NCBI RefSeq assembly: GCF_900116895.1
Contig: NZ_FPCF01000004.1
Coordinates: 62,001-126,000, forward strand
Direction of reading: 5' to 3'
DNA from: Pseudidiomarina donghaiensis
GTDB taxonomy: Bacteria; Pseudomonadota; Gammaproteobacteria; Enterobacterales; Alteromonadaceae
DNA: 64,000 nt
In this document: one piece after another, positions 26,086 through 38,170 of the stretch
Layout: each line of letters opens with the position of its first letter
Numbering within the stretch: the first letter of the stretch is position 1
Notes under the pieces: generated by a model
Databases searched by the model: none
Seen by the model: the letters and a program-made list of their open reading frames with translations, nothing else
Told to the model about the DNA's origin: nothing
Position numbers and translations under genes: made by a program

Positions 26086-27285
26086 GTGAATAAGCCGCTC
26101 ATTATGGGTTTGGTTGGCGCCTTGAGTCTAACCACCGCTGCCGCTGCGCAGGAATACAATGCTTCTGAGCGAGCGCACCGTATTGCGCAAGATAATTTAA
26201 TTATCGACACCCATATCGATGTTCCTTATCGCTTAAACAAAGACTGGGAAGACGTGACTCGCGCCACCAAGCGGGGTGACTTTGACTATCCGCGTGCCAA
26301 GCAAGGCGGACTGAACGTACCTTTCATGTCAATTTACATTCCTGCTCAACTAGAACAAACGCCGGGCGCCAGTTACCAACTGGCCCACCAACTAATCGAT
26401 AGTATGGAAGCACTCGCGTGGCGCGCACCGCAAAAATTTGCCATGGCATACAGCGTTGACCAAGTGATGCAGCAGCAAGAGCGCGGCGTGATCTCTCTCG
26501 CGCTAGGTATGGAAAATGGCTCGCCAATTGAAGGCGACATGAAAAACCTGTATGAGTTTTACAACCGCGGAATTCGCTACATTACTTTAGCGCACAGCCA
26601 GTCTAACCATATCTCAGACTCGTCTTACGATGTGCGTCGTCAATGGAATGGTTTGAGCCCGTTCGGTAAAGAACTCGTCAAAGAAATGAACAATGTTGGC
26701 GTCATGATTGATATTTCACACGTATCTGACGAAGCTTTCTGGCAGGCAGTTGAAATTTCCAAAGTTCCGGTTATTGCCTCACATTCTTCGTTGCGCCGCT
26801 ACACACCGGGCTTTGAGCGCAACATGAGCGACGAGATGATCAAAGGCCTCGCTAAGAACGGCGGCGTGATTATGATTAACTTCGGCAGCTCGTTTGTGAC
26901 ACAGCAAGCGAACCGCTATGGCGATATCGTTCGCAAACAAATTGCCGCGATTAACGAGCAGTACGGTGAAGGCTCAGACGAAGCTGAGCAACGCATTGCT
27001 GAAGTGCGTAAAAAGAACCCATTCCCGTTTGCCACACTCGAAGAAGTGCTTAACCACATTGACCATGTGAAAAATTTGGTGGGCATTGATTACATAGGTA
27101 TTGGTTCAGACTATGACGGCGTTGGCGACTCTCTGCCAGTTGGCTTAAAAGATGTCTCGACCTATCCGAACTTGGTACAAGGGCTTCTCGACCGCGGTTA
27201 CAGCGAAGAGGAAATTGAGAAGATTCTGTATAAAAACTTTGTTCGTGTATGGCGCGAAGTAGAAGCCTACGCCGCTGCAAACTAA
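26086..27285 (+). CDS. Exported membrane dipeptidase (M19)
   Basis: This zinc-dependent renal-dipeptidase-type enzyme (399 residues) hydrolyses dipeptides, including D-amino-acid-containing ones in some members. The signal peptide ends at about residue 21 (LTTAAAAQE), so it should act in the periplasm. Metal ligands are visible as DTHIDV, the glutamate of GMENGSP, and histidines in HSQSNHISD, DISHVSD and IASHSS. The start is a GTG with AGAGGAAG upstream. Only 65 bases with no terminator separate it from the sigma-54-driven small genes, so it may share their transcript. Confidence 0.9.
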   Translation: MNKPLIMGLVGALSLTTAAAAQEYNASERAHRIAQDNLIIDTHIDVPYRLNKDWEDVTRATKRGDFDYPRAKQGGLNVPFMSIYIPAQLEQTPGASYQLAHQLIDSMEALAWRAPQKFAMAYSVDQVMQQQERGVISLALGMENGSPIEGDMKNLYEFYNRGIRYITLAHSQSNHISDSSYDVRRQWNGLSPFGKELVKEMNNVGVMIDISHVSDEAFWQAVEISKVPVIASHSSLRRYTPGFERNMSDEMIKGLAKNGGVIMINFGSSFVTQQANRYGDIVRKQIAAINEQYGEGSDEAEQRIAEVRKKNPFPFATLEEVLNHIDHVKNLVGIDYIGIGSDYDGVGDSLPVGLKDVSTYPNLVQGLLDRGYSEEEIEKILYKNFVRVWREVEAYAAAN

Positions 27286-27293
27286 AAGCAAGA

Positions 27294-27360
27294 GCGCTAT
27301 TAGCTGTTAGATATTCGATATTAGATCGTAATATCTAACCTCGGTTAATAGCGCACTTTT
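27294..27360. terminator. Long two-part stem-loop after the dipeptidase gene
   Basis: GCGCTATTA (27294-27302) pairs with TAATAGCGC (27346-27354), and inside it GTTAGATATT (27306-27315) pairs with AATATCTAAC (27330-27339). All pairs are perfect. ACTTTTCC follows, so it can serve as a terminator in the forward direction. It is much larger than a usual terminator. It begins the 344-base stretch without a coding gene that ends at rpsJ and also holds a repeat, the S10 promoter and the S10 leader. Confidence 0.65.
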
Positions 27361-27389
27361 CCTTACCCATTAAAATTCCACCGTCCGCC

Positions 27390-27428
27390 AATAGCCAATA
27401 TCCACTAGCTGATATCGCCCTTGCTTTT
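27390..27428. repeat. Dispersed AT-rich repeat, copy A
   Basis: AATAGCCAATATC (27390-27402) is identical to a stretch at 48120-48132. The following ATATCGCCCTTGCTTTT (27412-27428) resembles ATATCGCTCTTGATTTC just downstream of the second locus. The same sequence family therefore appears at two intergenic sites 21 kb apart. Its 3' end overlaps the -35 box of the S10 promoter. Confidence 0.55.
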
Positions 27429-27448
27429 CCCAGTCAAAAGTGTATAAT
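27421..27448 (+). promoter_or_regulatory. Promoter of the S10 operon
   Basis: TTGCTT (27421-27426) and a perfect TATAAT (27443-27448) are 16 bases apart. The start site should be near 27455, followed by GC-rich sequence as is common at growth-rate-controlled ribosomal promoters. The leader to rpsJ is then about 175 bases. Confidence 0.75.
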
Positions 27449-27454
27449 TCGCGG

Positions 27455-27941
<487 letters not shown>

Positions 27942-27979
27942 GCGGGCAGTAATAGGATTACACACGAGAGGTTTTAACA

Positions 27980-28624
27980 ATGGCTATTGGTCTAGTCGGT
28001 CGTAAAGTAGGAATGACTCGCGTCTTCCAAGAAGACGGCGCTTCTGTACCTGTTACTGTGATCGAAGTGACAGCAAACCGTGTGACTCAGGTGAAAACTG
28101 AGGAAACTGACGGTTACCGCGCGCTTCAAGTGACTGCAGGTACTAAAAAAGCAAACCGCGTTACTAAACCACTTGCTGGTCACTTCGCGAAAGCGGGTGT
28201 TGAAGCAGGTCGCGGTCTCTGGGAATTCCGCCTAGAGAACGGTGAAGGTGAAGATTACGCAGTGGGTTCAGAAATCACTGTAGAAATTTTCGCAGACACC
28301 AAAAAAGTAGACGTTACCGGTACCTCAAAAGGTAAAGGTTTCCAAGGTGCTGTTAAGCGCTGGAATTTCCGTACTCAGGACGCTACCCATGGTAACTCGT
28401 TGTCGCATCGCGCGCCGGGTTCTATCGGTCAGAACCAGTCTCCTGGTCGGGTATTCAAAGGCAAAAAAATGGCAGGTCAGATGGGTAACAAGCAAATTAC
28501 CGTACAAACGCTTGACGTAGTACGTGTAGACGCAGAGCGTGGCTTGTTGTTGATCCGTGGCGCTGTCCCTGGTGCTATTGGCGGCGATGTAATCGTTAAG
28601 CCAGCAGTCAAGGCTAAGGCGTAA
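27980..28624 (+). CDS. rplC: 50S ribosomal protein L3
   Basis: L3 is an early-assembly 50S protein whose long extension reaches the peptidyl-transferase centre. It has 214 residues (E. coli 209). The signature [28 protein letters not shown] is complete, including the glutamine in the GNSLSHR/GSIGQNQ region that PrmB methylates in E. coli. Confidence 0.98.
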   Translation: MAIGLVGRKVGMTRVFQEDGASVPVTVIEVTANRVTQVKTEETDGYRALQVTAGTKKANRVTKPLAGHFAKAGVEAGRGLWEFRLENGEGEDYAVGSEITVEIFADTKKVDVTGTSKGKGFQGAVKRWNFRTQDATHGNSLSHRAPGSIGQNQSPGRVFKGKKMAGQMGNKQITVQTLDVVRVDAERGLLLIRGAVPGAIGGDVIVKPAVKAKA

Positions 28625-28642
28625 CGTCTGAGGAGAATGGTG

Positions 28643-29248
28643 ATGGAATTAACATTAAAAGACGCAAAAGGCGCTCTTGAAGTTTCCGAAGCTACCTTTG
28701 GACGTGAGTTCAACGAAGCTCTGATTCATCAGGTAGTCGTTGCTTATGCTGCAGGCGCTCGTCAGGGCACTAAAGCACAAAAGACGCGTTCTGAAGTATC
28801 TGGCGGTGGCAAAAAGCCATGGCGCCAGAAGGGTACTGGCCGCGCTCGCGCAGGTACTATCCGTAGCCCAATTTGGCGCTCTGGTGGTACTACGTTTGCA
28901 GCGAAACCACGCAGCCACGACCAAAAAGTAAACAAGAAAATGTACCGCGGTGCTATGAAAAGCATCTTGTCTGAACTTGTTCGTCAAGATCGATTAATCG
29001 TGGTAGAGAAGTTTGGTGTTGAAGCACCAAAAACTAAAGCTTTAGCTGCACAACTTAAGTCTATGGATTTGAACGACGTTCTTATCGTGACTAAAGAAGT
29101 GGACGAGAACTTGTTCTTAGCGGCACGCAACTTGCACAAAGTTGACGTACGTGACGTACAAGGCCTTGACCCAGTTAGCTTGATTGCTTTTGAAAAAGTT
29201 TTGATGACTGCTGACGCAGTGAAGCAAATCGAGGAGGTATTATCATGA
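28643..29248 (+). CDS. rplD: 50S ribosomal protein L4
   Basis: L4 lines the exit tunnel and, in E. coli, represses its own operon through the S10 leader. I placed the start at the ATG at 28643, giving 201 residues, the same as E. coli, and an [16 protein letters not shown] start. An ATG two codons earlier is only one base from the AGGAG site and is unlikely. The tunnel loop contains [18 protein letters not shown]. It overlaps rplW by four bases (ATGA). Confidence 0.98.
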   Translation: MELTLKDAKGALEVSEATFGREFNEALIHQVVVAYAAGARQGTKAQKTRSEVSGGGKKPWRQKGTGRARAGTIRSPIWRSGGTTFAAKPRSHDQKVNKKMYRGAMKSILSELVRQDRLIVVEKFGVEAPKTKALAAQLKSMDLNDVLIVTKEVDENLFLAARNLHKVDVRDVQGLDPVSLIAFEKVLMTADAVKQIEEVLS

Positions 29249-29547
29249 TGCGCGAAGAACGTTTGCTGACTGTAATTCTGGCTCCTCACGTTTCTGAAAA
29301 GTCTACTACGACTGCAGAAACTGCTAACACTGTCGTGTTCAAAGTAGCGAAAGATGCAACTAAACCACAAATTAAAGCAGCGGTAGAAAAGTTGTTTGAA
29401 GTTGAGGTTGAAGGCGTTCGCACTGTGAACGTAAAAGGCAAAACCAAACGTACCGGCGCGCGCTTTGGTAAGCGTAGTGACTGGAAAAAAGCGTATGTCA
29501 CCCTGAAAGAAGGTGCGGACATCGACTTCGTCGGCGGCGCTGAGTAA
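29245..29547 (+). CDS. rplW: 50S ribosomal protein L23
   Basis: L23 sits at the tunnel exit and is the docking site for trigger factor and the signal recognition particle. It has 100 residues, as in E. coli. The start [18 protein letters not shown] is typical, and the second half has [26 protein letters not shown] ribosome-binding site lies seven bases upstream, inside rplD. Confidence 0.98.
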   Translation: MMREERLLTVILAPHVSEKSTTTAETANTVVFKVAKDATKPQIKAAVEKLFEVEVEGVRTVNVKGKTKRTGARFGKRSDWKKAYVTLKEGADIDFVGGAE

Positions 29548-29561
29548 CAGGAGGAATTCAC

Positions 29562-30386
29562 ATGGCATTAGTTAAGTGTAAGCCTACGTCTCCAGGTCGT
29601 CGCCACGTCGTTAAAGTGGTTAACGAAGACCTGTACAAAGGTAAGCCTTACGCCCCATTGTTGGATAAAAACAACAAAAAAGGCGGTCGTAACAATAATG
29701 GTCGTATTACTGTTCGTCACATCGGCGGTGGTCACAAGCATCACTACCGCATGGTCGACTTTAAACGCGACAAAGACGGTATCCCAGCGAAAGTTGAGCG
29801 TTTGGAATATGATCCAAACCGTTCAGCGAACATCGCTTTGGTTCTGTATGCAGACGGTGAACGTCGTTACATTCTTGCCCCTAAAGGCATGAAAGCTGGC
29901 GATCAAGTTCAGTCTGGTTCAGATGCACCGATTAAGAGCGGTAACGCATTACCTCTGCGTAATATTCCAGTAGGTTCTGTTATTCACGCTATCGAAATGA
30001 AGCCTGGTAAAGGTGCTCAGTTGGCTCGTTCAGCTGGTGCGTCGGTACAGCTTCTAGCTCGTGACGGCGCGTACGTAACTGTACGTCTTCGTTCTGGCGA
30101 GATGCGCCGCATCCAGTCGGATTGCCGTGCAACCATCGGTGAAGTAGGTAACGCAGAGCACATGCTGCGTCAATTGGGTAAAGCTGGTGCAACGCGCTGG
30201 CGTGGTGTTCGTCCTACCGTTCGTGGTGTGGCGATGAACCCAGTTGATCACCCACACGGTGGTGGTGAAGGTCGTACTTCTGGTGGCCGTCATCCGGTTA
30301 CTCCATGGGGTACTCCGACTAAGGGTTATAAGACCCGTAAGAACAAGCGTACTGATAAATTCATCGTACGTCGTCGCAACAAATAA
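29562..30386 (+). CDS. rplB: 50S ribosomal protein L2
   Basis: L2 binds 23S rRNA near the peptidyl-transferase centre and is needed for subunit joining. It has 274 residues (E. coli 273). The C-terminal [14 protein letters not shown] loop contains the conserved functional histidine, followed by [17 protein letters not shown]. Confidence 0.98.
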   Translation: MALVKCKPTSPGRRHVVKVVNEDLYKGKPYAPLLDKNNKKGGRNNNGRITVRHIGGGHKHHYRMVDFKRDKDGIPAKVERLEYDPNRSANIALVLYADGERRYILAPKGMKAGDQVQSGSDAPIKSGNALPLRNIPVGSVIHAIEMKPGKGAQLARSAGASVQLLARDGAYVTVRLRSGEMRRIQSDCRATIGEVGNAEHMLRQLGKAGATRWRGVRPTVRGVAMNPVDHPHGGGEGRTSGGRHPVTPWGTPTKGYKTRKNKRTDKFIVRRRNK

Positions 30387-30402
30387 GAGTTGAGGATTAG
30401 AC

Positions 30403-30681
30403 ATGCCACGTTCTCTTAAAAAAGGTCCATTTATCGACCTTCACCTACTGAACAAGGTGGAGAAAGCGTTGGAAGCCGGGGACAAGAAGCCAATTAAAAC
30501 TTGGTCCCGTCGTTCAATGATTATCCCTGATATGATCGGCCTAACTATCGCTGTTCATAACGGTCGCCAGCACGTGCCAGTTTTCGTTTCTGACGAAATG
30601 ATTGGTCACAAGCTTGGTGAGTTCGCACCAACCCGCACTTATCGTGGCCACGCCGCTGATAAGAAAGCGAAGAAACGCTAA
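30403..30681 (+). CDS. rpsS: 30S ribosomal protein S19
   Basis: S19 lies in the 30S head beside S13 and contacts the A-site finger. The 92-residue length matches E. coli. It begins [21 protein letters not shown] and ends with [20 protein letters not shown]. Confidence 0.98.
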   Translation: MPRSLKKGPFIDLHLLNKVEKALEAGDKKPIKTWSRRSMIIPDMIGLTIAVHNGRQHVPVFVSDEMIGHKLGEFAPTRTYRGHAADKKAKKR

Positions 30682-30693
30682 GGGAGACATGAG

Positions 30694-31026
30694 ATGGAAG
30701 CTATTGCTATTCACAAGTTTGCCAAGCTTTCTGCGCAAAAAGGGCGTTTGGTAGCGGATCAGATTCGCGGTTTACCAGTTGCGAAAGCACTGGATATTCT
30801 GAACTACAGCCCTAAAGACGCAGCTGTGCTGCTGAAAAAGGTGTTGGAGTCAGCTATCGCGAATGCTGAACACAACGAAGGTGCCGACATCGACGAGCTA
30901 AAAGTTGCAAAAGTAATGGTTGACGAAGGTCCTACCATGAAACGCATCAAGCCTCGTGCGAAAGGTCGTGCTGATCGTATCTTTAAGCGTACCAGCCACA
31001 TTACTGTGGTTGTATCAGATAGCTAG
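30694..31026 (+). CDS. rplV: 50S ribosomal protein L22
   Basis: L22 contributes a beta-hairpin to the narrowest part of the exit tunnel, where macrolides act. It has 110 residues, as in E. coli. The hairpin region [19 protein letters not shown] is conserved. Confidence 0.98.
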   Translation: MEAIAIHKFAKLSAQKGRLVADQIRGLPVAKALDILNYSPKDAAVLLKKVLESAIANAEHNEGADIDELKVAKVMVDEGPTMKRIKPRAKGRADRIFKRTSHITVVVSDS

Positions 31027-31036
31027 GAGATAAATT

Positions 31037-31726
31037 ATGGGTCAGAAAGTACATCCTAATGGTATTCGCCTAGGTATCACCAGACCATGGAATTCAACCT
31101 GGTTCGCGAATACAAAAGATTTTGCTGATAACCTGCACAGCGACCATTTGGTACGTAAGATGTTGAACAAGCAACTGGCAAGTGCGTCAGTTTCACGTAT
31201 CGTCATCGAGCGTCCAGCGAAGAGCATCCGTGTAACTATCCACACTGCACGTCCAGGTGTTGTGATTGGTAAGAAAGGCGAAGACGTTGAGAAATTGCGT
31301 CAAGCAGTTTCTAAACTGACTGGTGTTCCTGCGCAAATCAACATCTCAGAAGTGCGTAAGCCTGAGCTTGACGCGCAACTAGTTGCTGAAAACATCGCTG
31401 GCCAGTTAGAGCGCCGTGTAATGTTCCGTCGTGCTATGAAGCGTGCGGTTCAAAACGCAATGCGTCTTGGCGCCAAAGGTATCAAAGTAGAAGTGAGCGG
31501 CCGTTTAGGCGGCGCGGAAATCGCACGTACCGAATGGTACCGCGAAGGTCGTGTTCCATTGCACACATTGCGTGCGGACATCGATTATTCAACCGCTGAA
31601 GCAAGCACTACTTACGGTATCATTGGTATCAAAGTATGGATCTTCAAAGGCGAAGTTCTAGGCGGTATGCCAGTTGCTGAAGAAAAACCAGCAGCTCCAG
31701 CAAAACGCCCTAAAGGCCGTAAGTAA
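31037..31726 (+). CDS. rpsC: 30S ribosomal protein S3
   Basis: S3 forms part of the mRNA entry tunnel with helicase activity on incoming mRNA. It has 229 residues (E. coli 233). The KH domain motif is [14 protein letters not shown]. The second domain includes [30 protein letters not shown]. The tail ends in a proline/alanine/lysine segment. Confidence 0.98.
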   Translation: MGQKVHPNGIRLGITRPWNSTWFANTKDFADNLHSDHLVRKMLNKQLASASVSRIVIERPAKSIRVTIHTARPGVVIGKKGEDVEKLRQAVSKLTGVPAQINISEVRKPELDAQLVAENIAGQLERRVMFRRAMKRAVQNAMRLGAKGIKVEVSGRLGGAEIARTEWYREGRVPLHTLRADIDYSTAEASTTYGIIGIKVWIFKGEVLGGMPVAEEKPAAPAKRPKGRK

Positions 31727-31737
31727 GGAGATACGAA

Positions 31738-32151
31738 ATGTTACAACCAAAGCGTACGAAATTCCGTAAGGTACACAAGGGCCGTAACCGCGGCTTGGCG
31801 CAATCAGGTAACAAAGTTAGCTTCGGTACTTTCGGTTTGAAATCGGTTGAGCGCGGTCGTATGACTGCTCGCCAAATCGAAGCAGCTCGTCGTGCCATGA
31901 CGCGTCACGTGAAACGTCAAGGTAAGATCTGGATCCGCGTATTCCCTGATAAGCCAATTACTCAGAAGCCTCTTGAAGTGCGTATGGGTAAAGGTAAAGG
32001 TAGCGTGGAATACTGGGTAGCACAGATTCAGCCAGGTCGTGTCCTGTATGAAATGGACGGCGTATCGGAAGAACTAGCGCGTGAAGCGTTTGAACTTGCG
32101 GCACGTAAGCTACCATTCAAAACCACCTTTGTGACTCGGACGGTGATGTAA
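31738..32151 (+). CDS. rplP: 50S ribosomal protein L16
   Basis: L16 helps shape the A-site region of the 50S subunit. It has 137 residues (E. coli 136) and begins [20 protein letters not shown]. The [20 protein letters not shown] region contains the arginine that is hydroxylated by RoxA in some bacteria. Its stop overlaps the rpmC start by one base. Confidence 0.98.
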   Translation: MLQPKRTKFRKVHKGRNRGLAQSGNKVSFGTFGLKSVERGRMTARQIEAARRAMTRHVKRQGKIWIRVFPDKPITQKPLEVRMGKGKGSVEYWVAQIQPGRVLYEMDGVSEELAREAFELAARKLPFKTTFVTRTVM

Positions 32152-32342
32152 TGAAAGCGAACGAACTGAAAGAAAAAACCGTTGAGCAGCTGAACGAAGA
32201 GTTGTTAGGTTTGCGCCGTGAGCAGTTTAACCTGCGCATGCAAGCAGCCACTGGTCAGCTGAATCAAACTCACATGTTGAAGCAAGTGCGTCGTGATATC
32301 GCACGTGTTAAAACTATCTTGAATCAGAAGGCAGGTGCGTAA
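32151..32342 (+). CDS. rpmC: 50S ribosomal protein L29
   Basis: L29 is a small helical protein at the tunnel exit near L23. The 63 residues match E. coli. It has the usual [18 protein letters not shown] helix. It overlaps rplP and rpsQ by one base on each side (TAATG), so the three are probably translationally coupled. Confidence 0.97.
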   Translation: MKANELKEKTVEQLNEELLGLRREQFNLRMQAATGQLNQTHMLKQVRRDIARVKTILNQKAGA

Positions 32343-32605
32343 TGGCTGAAGAAAAACGTGTACGTACTGTGCAAGGTCGTGTTACTAGCGATAAGATGGA
32401 TAAGTCTATCACTGTTGCTGTAACTCGCCGTGTAAAGCACCCGGTATACGGTAAATACATTACCCGTACCACAAAATTACACGCACACGACGAAAACAAT
32501 GAGTGCAAAACTGGTGATACCGTGATTATTCGCGAAACTCGTCCAGTATCTAAGACTAAGTCTTGGGCATTAGTTGAAATCGTAGAGCGCGCGTTAGTTA
32601 TCTAA
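32342..32605 (+). CDS. rpsQ: 30S ribosomal protein S17
   Basis: S17 is an OB-fold primary 16S rRNA-binding protein of the 30S body. It has 87 residues (E. coli 84). The signature [21 protein letters not shown] is present and the C-terminus is [19 protein letters not shown]. It is the last gene of this operon; a strong terminator follows and rplN is not downstream. Confidence 0.98.
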   Translation: MAEEKRVRTVQGRVTSDKMDKSITVAVTRRVKHPVYGKYITRTTKLHAHDENNECKTGDTVIIRETRPVSKTKSWALVEIVERALVI

Positions 32606-32642
32606 TCGCCCAGCGATATAGACAACATTAACCGTGATGAAT

Positions 32643-32673
32643 AAACGGCTTCTTTCGAGAAGCCGTTTTTTTT
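32643..32673 (+). terminator. Terminator of the S10 operon
   Basis: AAACGGCTTCT (32643-32653) and AGAAGCCGTTT (32658-32668) form a perfect 11-bp stem closed by a TTCG tetraloop and followed by a run of T residues. This is a strong intrinsic terminator 37 bases after rpsQ. Confidence 0.93.
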
Positions 32674-32746
32674 GTGTCTAACAAGGAAAGTCACAAGGTA
32701 TTGGCTATAATAAACAGAACTTTTGTAATCTAGCCAAGGACATACC

Positions 32747-34717
32747 ATGACTGAGAATACAGCTCCAGCCAAATTAAACCCGCCGGTTTTTTACAGTGCT
32801 GCCGGATTAATCGTCATTATTCTAGCTTTCGCAGCTTTAGCACCAACCACCGCAGACGCTTGGTTTCAAGCCATACAATCGGCAATTATTACCAACGCTA
32901 GTTGGTTTTATGTATTAGCTGTGGCGGTGATTTTGCTGAGTGTTTTATACCTTGGCTTTTCACGCATGGGCACGATTAAGTTAGGCCCTGATCATTCCGA
33001 ACCTGATTACTCGCGGGTAACCTGGTTCTCCATGTTGTTTTCTGCTGGTATGGGTATCGGCTTAATGTTTTTTGGTGTTGCTGAGCCAGTCATGCATTTT
33101 CTAGCCCCTCCGGTAGCCGAAGCGGGATCGGTTGATGCGGCTCGGGAAGCAATGAAGATTACTTTCTTCCACTGGGGCCTACATGCTTGGGCAATATACG
33201 CGATTGTAGCACTCATTTTGGCATTTTTTGCGTATCGTCATGGTCTACCGCTAACACTGCGCTCAGCACTGTATCCGATGATCGGTGATCGAATTTATGG
33301 CCCTATTGGTCATGTGGTCGATGTATTTGCTGTTATTGGTACGGTATTTGGTGTGGCAACTTCATTGGGGTACGGGGTAACCCAAATCAATGCCGGTATT
33401 AACTACCTGTTTGATATTCCAGTGTCCGATACCGTACAAGTAGTGTTAATTATTGGCGTGACCTTGCTTGCTGTTATTTCGGTCACAACCGGCTTAGACA
33501 AAGGCATACGCCGACTGTCTGAGCTCAATATGATACTCGCAGTATTGTTGTTAGTGTTCGTATTATTACTCGGGCCAACGGTATTTTTGTTACAAGCATT
33601 TGTACAAAATACCGGTGCTTATGTATCAGAAATCGTAGGCAATACTTTTAATTTATTTGCCTATGAAAAAACCGATTGGATTGGTGGTTGGACTGTATTC
33701 TATTGGGGCTGGTGGTTAAGTTGGGCGCCGTTTGTTGGATTGTTTATTGCGCGAGTATCTCGCGGCCGCACGATTCGTGAATTTGTACTCGGGGTATTAC
33801 TGGTTCCTGCTGGTTTTACTTTAATGTGGATGACCTTCTTTGGTAACTCAGCCATTGAGTTGATTCTAAACCAAGGGGTGACCTCATTAGGTGAATTGGT
33901 ACAAAACGACGTACCTATTGCACTGTTTGCTTTCTTAGAGCAATTTCCCTGGAGTAGCTTCTTAAGTGTGGTAGCCACACTCATGGTCGTGGTGTTCTTT
34001 GTCACCTCGTCAGACTCTGGTTCTATGGTGGTCGACATGCTCTGCTCCAATGGCCGTGACGACACGCCGGTTTGGCAGCGTATTTTCTGGGCCAGCGGCG
34101 AAGGCCTCGTGGCCATTATTTTGCTGCTAGCCGGTGGGCTTGGTGCATTACAGACCATGACCATTGCCAGTGCTTTGCCGTTTACCATTATCTTGATGAT
34201 TGCCACCTATGGGTTGATCCGCGCCTTGCGCGTTGACGTTCATAAGAAAGATACGCTGCAGAATAACTATTTAACGGCGTCGTCTTCTAGCAATAAAAAC
34301 TGGCGCGAGCGTTTACACAATATTATTGATTTTCCGAGTAAATCGGTAGGGCAACGGTTCTTACTGCAAGTGGTGCAACCGGCATTTGATGATGTTGCTG
34401 AAGAAATGCGTAGTAGTGGGTTGACGGTTAACTTAGAAATTGACGACAAAGACAATAAGACATTCCGAGTTATTCATGGTGATGAAATAGATTTCATTTA
34501 CCAAGTGCATTTAGCGTCTCATATTCAGCCTGCGTTTATTCATGCTGATGCTGACACAACTGACGCTCCAGAGGAGCAAAAGTATTATCGCGCCGAGGTA
34601 CACCTGCGTGAAGGTGGGCAAGATTACGATATTCTTGGTTGGTCGCGCGATGCGGTTATAGGCGACATTATTGACCATTACCACAAACATATGCATTTTC
34701 TGCACGTGTTGCGTTAA
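32747..34717 (+). CDS. BCCT-family choline/betaine-type transporter
   Basis: This 656-residue inner-membrane transporter of the betaine-carnitine-choline family has about twelve helices in residues 15-505 and a long cytoplasmic C-terminal domain of about 150 residues, like BetT (E. coli 677). The family hallmark GWWLSWAPFVGLFIARVSRGRT is present, and a glycine-rich GMGIGLMFFGVAEP stretch lies in an early helix. It probably imports choline or a related trimethylamine for osmoprotection. A TATAAT box lies at 32706-32711. A porin gene follows 12 bases downstream in the same operon. Confidence 0.9.
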   Translation: MTENTAPAKLNPPVFYSAAGLIVIILAFAALAPTTADAWFQAIQSAIITNASWFYVLAVAVILLSVLYLGFSRMGTIKLGPDHSEPDYSRVTWFSMLFSAGMGIGLMFFGVAEPVMHFLAPPVAEAGSVDAAREAMKITFFHWGLHAWAIYAIVALILAFFAYRHGLPLTLRSALYPMIGDRIYGPIGHVVDVFAVIGTVFGVATSLGYGVTQINAGINYLFDIPVSDTVQVVLIIGVTLLAVISVTTGLDKGIRRLSELNMILAVLLLVFVLLLGPTVFLLQAFVQNTGAYVSEIVGNTFNLFAYEKTDWIGGWTVFYWGWWLSWAPFVGLFIARVSRGRTIREFVLGVLLVPAGFTLMWMTFFGNSAIELILNQGVTSLGELVQNDVPIALFAFLEQFPWSSFLSVVATLMVVVFFVTSSDSGSMVVDMLCSNGRDDTPVWQRIFWASGEGLVAIILLLAGGLGALQTMTIASALPFTIILMIATYGLIRALRVDVHKKDTLQNNYLTASSSSNKNWRERLHNIIDFPSKSVGQRFLLQVVQPAFDDVAEEMRSSGLTVNLEIDDKDNKTFRVIHGDEIDFIYQVHLASHIQPAFIHADADTTDAPEEQKYYRAEVHLREGGQDYDILGWSRDAVIGDIIDHYHKHMHFLHVLR

Positions 34718-34729
34718 GGAGAACTAAAT

Positions 34730-36094
34730 ATGGTGAAGTTAACTCTGGTAGCAGCAGCGGTGGCGGCAAGCTTAACGGCGCTGCCGGCCTATAGCCAAGA
34801 TAAGACAACCACTGAGCAAGAGTTGAAAGTGTTGTTACAGCAGGTAGAGGCTCTTAAGCAGCGTATAGTTGATCTTGAAAATAAAATTGCCGAACAACCG
34901 GCAGAGCAACGCCAAGCCAGTGCGCAAGAAGCCGACTCAGATGACGAGATTGCGCCGCGACGACAGGTAAAAGGTCAAGCATTGGGGGCACGTGTTGAAC
35001 GCTTAGAAGAAGACGTGCAGGAAGCTAAAAACGACCCGATTCGTATTGGGGGAGCGGTACGCACCCAGTACGTGTGGGAAGATTATAATGATCCATTAAA
35101 AGAGCGTGGTGGCGATTTTGACTTCGACTTAGTTCGTATTGATTACAGCGGTCAAATTGGCGATGTCATTTTGTCTGCGCAATATCGCTGGTTTCAATAT
35201 ATGGACGTGGTTCAGCACGCTTGGGTGGGTTACAACTTTACCGAGAACTGGCAGGGACAGTTAGGCGTCACCAAGGTTCCCTTTGGTAATACACCCTATA
35301 ACTCTAACAGCTACTTTTTTAGCTCAAACTTTTACGTAGGGCTTGAAGACGATCACGACCTTGGTGCGAAAATGCGTTATCGCGACGATAACTGGGACTT
35401 CGACGTGGCATTTTTTAAGTCTGACGAATTAGGTGGGGCTGATAGTTTAGCCACGAGTAAAGCCGATCGTTATGCTTATGATGCAGTGGGTGTGCGCTTA
35501 AGTGGCGAAGGTTTGTATGACACGCCAGTGGCTTTGGCGGCCGAAACCAATAGTTGGGCATTACGTGGAGTACGGAAGTGGACTCTTAATGACCACAGCT
35601 CAGCTGAGCTCGGTGCGAGCGTGCAGTGGGGCGACATGAATGATGGTGTTGATACGGTTGGCGATCGCACCGCATGGGCCGTACATGGTGTATATAACTA
35701 TGATCAATGGACCTTTATGGGCCAGGTTACTGAATATGACTACAATTTAGACTTGGCAAACCAAGGCCTAGTGGTCGGCGCTTATGCGTATTACGACACC
35801 ATACCAACCAAAGCGCGCTTGTATTCAGCCAATATCGCGTACAGCATGCCCGTTAAAATTGGGCCAATTACCAATTTGACCTTCTACAATGACTTCAGCT
35901 TAATGACCGATAAGCGTTTGTATGACGAAGAAACATTAATGAATGTACTTGGTGTTGCTGTGTCTGCTGGTGGCTTGTACACCTATTTTGATTGGGTAAC
36001 GGCACGTAACCAACCTTTTGTTGGCGGCTCTATGAGCGGCGAGGCAAAAGACACCAACACAAGGTTTAACATTAATATTGGCTATTATTTTTAA
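34730..36094 (+). CDS. Outer-membrane porin (phosphate-porin-like)
   Basis: This 454-residue protein has a signal peptide (LVAAAVAASLTALPAYSQ) and then a short coiled-coil segment (EQELKVLLQQVEALKQRIVDLENKI) that may trimerise or contact peptidoglycan. A beta-barrel of about 350 residues follows and ends in the aromatic NINIGYYF, the usual signal for outer-membrane assembly. The layout resembles OprP/OprO-type porins. It has AAGGAG upstream and follows the BCCT transporter by 12 bases, which suggests it admits the same substrate through the outer membrane. Confidence 0.82.
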   Translation: MVKLTLVAAAVAASLTALPAYSQDKTTTEQELKVLLQQVEALKQRIVDLENKIAEQPAEQRQASAQEADSDDEIAPRRQVKGQALGARVERLEEDVQEAKNDPIRIGGAVRTQYVWEDYNDPLKERGGDFDFDLVRIDYSGQIGDVILSAQYRWFQYMDVVQHAWVGYNFTENWQGQLGVTKVPFGNTPYNSNSYFFSSNFYVGLEDDHDLGAKMRYRDDNWDFDVAFFKSDELGGADSLATSKADRYAYDAVGVRLSGEGLYDTPVALAAETNSWALRGVRKWTLNDHSSAELGASVQWGDMNDGVDTVGDRTAWAVHGVYNYDQWTFMGQVTEYDYNLDLANQGLVVGAYAYYDTIPTKARLYSANIAYSMPVKIGPITNLTFYNDFSLMTDKRLYDEETLMNVLGVAVSAGGLYTYFDWVTARNQPFVGGSMSGEAKDTNTRFNINIGYYF

Positions 36095-36110
36095 GCAAAA
36101 ATGAGTACAG

Positions 36111-38169
<2,059 letters not shown>

Positions 38170-38170
38170 C

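Noticed and set aside
28984-29568. A 194-residue minus-strand frame within rplD/rplW
   Set aside because: It lies fully antisense to highly conserved ribosomal genes; no ribosome-binding site or family resemblance is visible.
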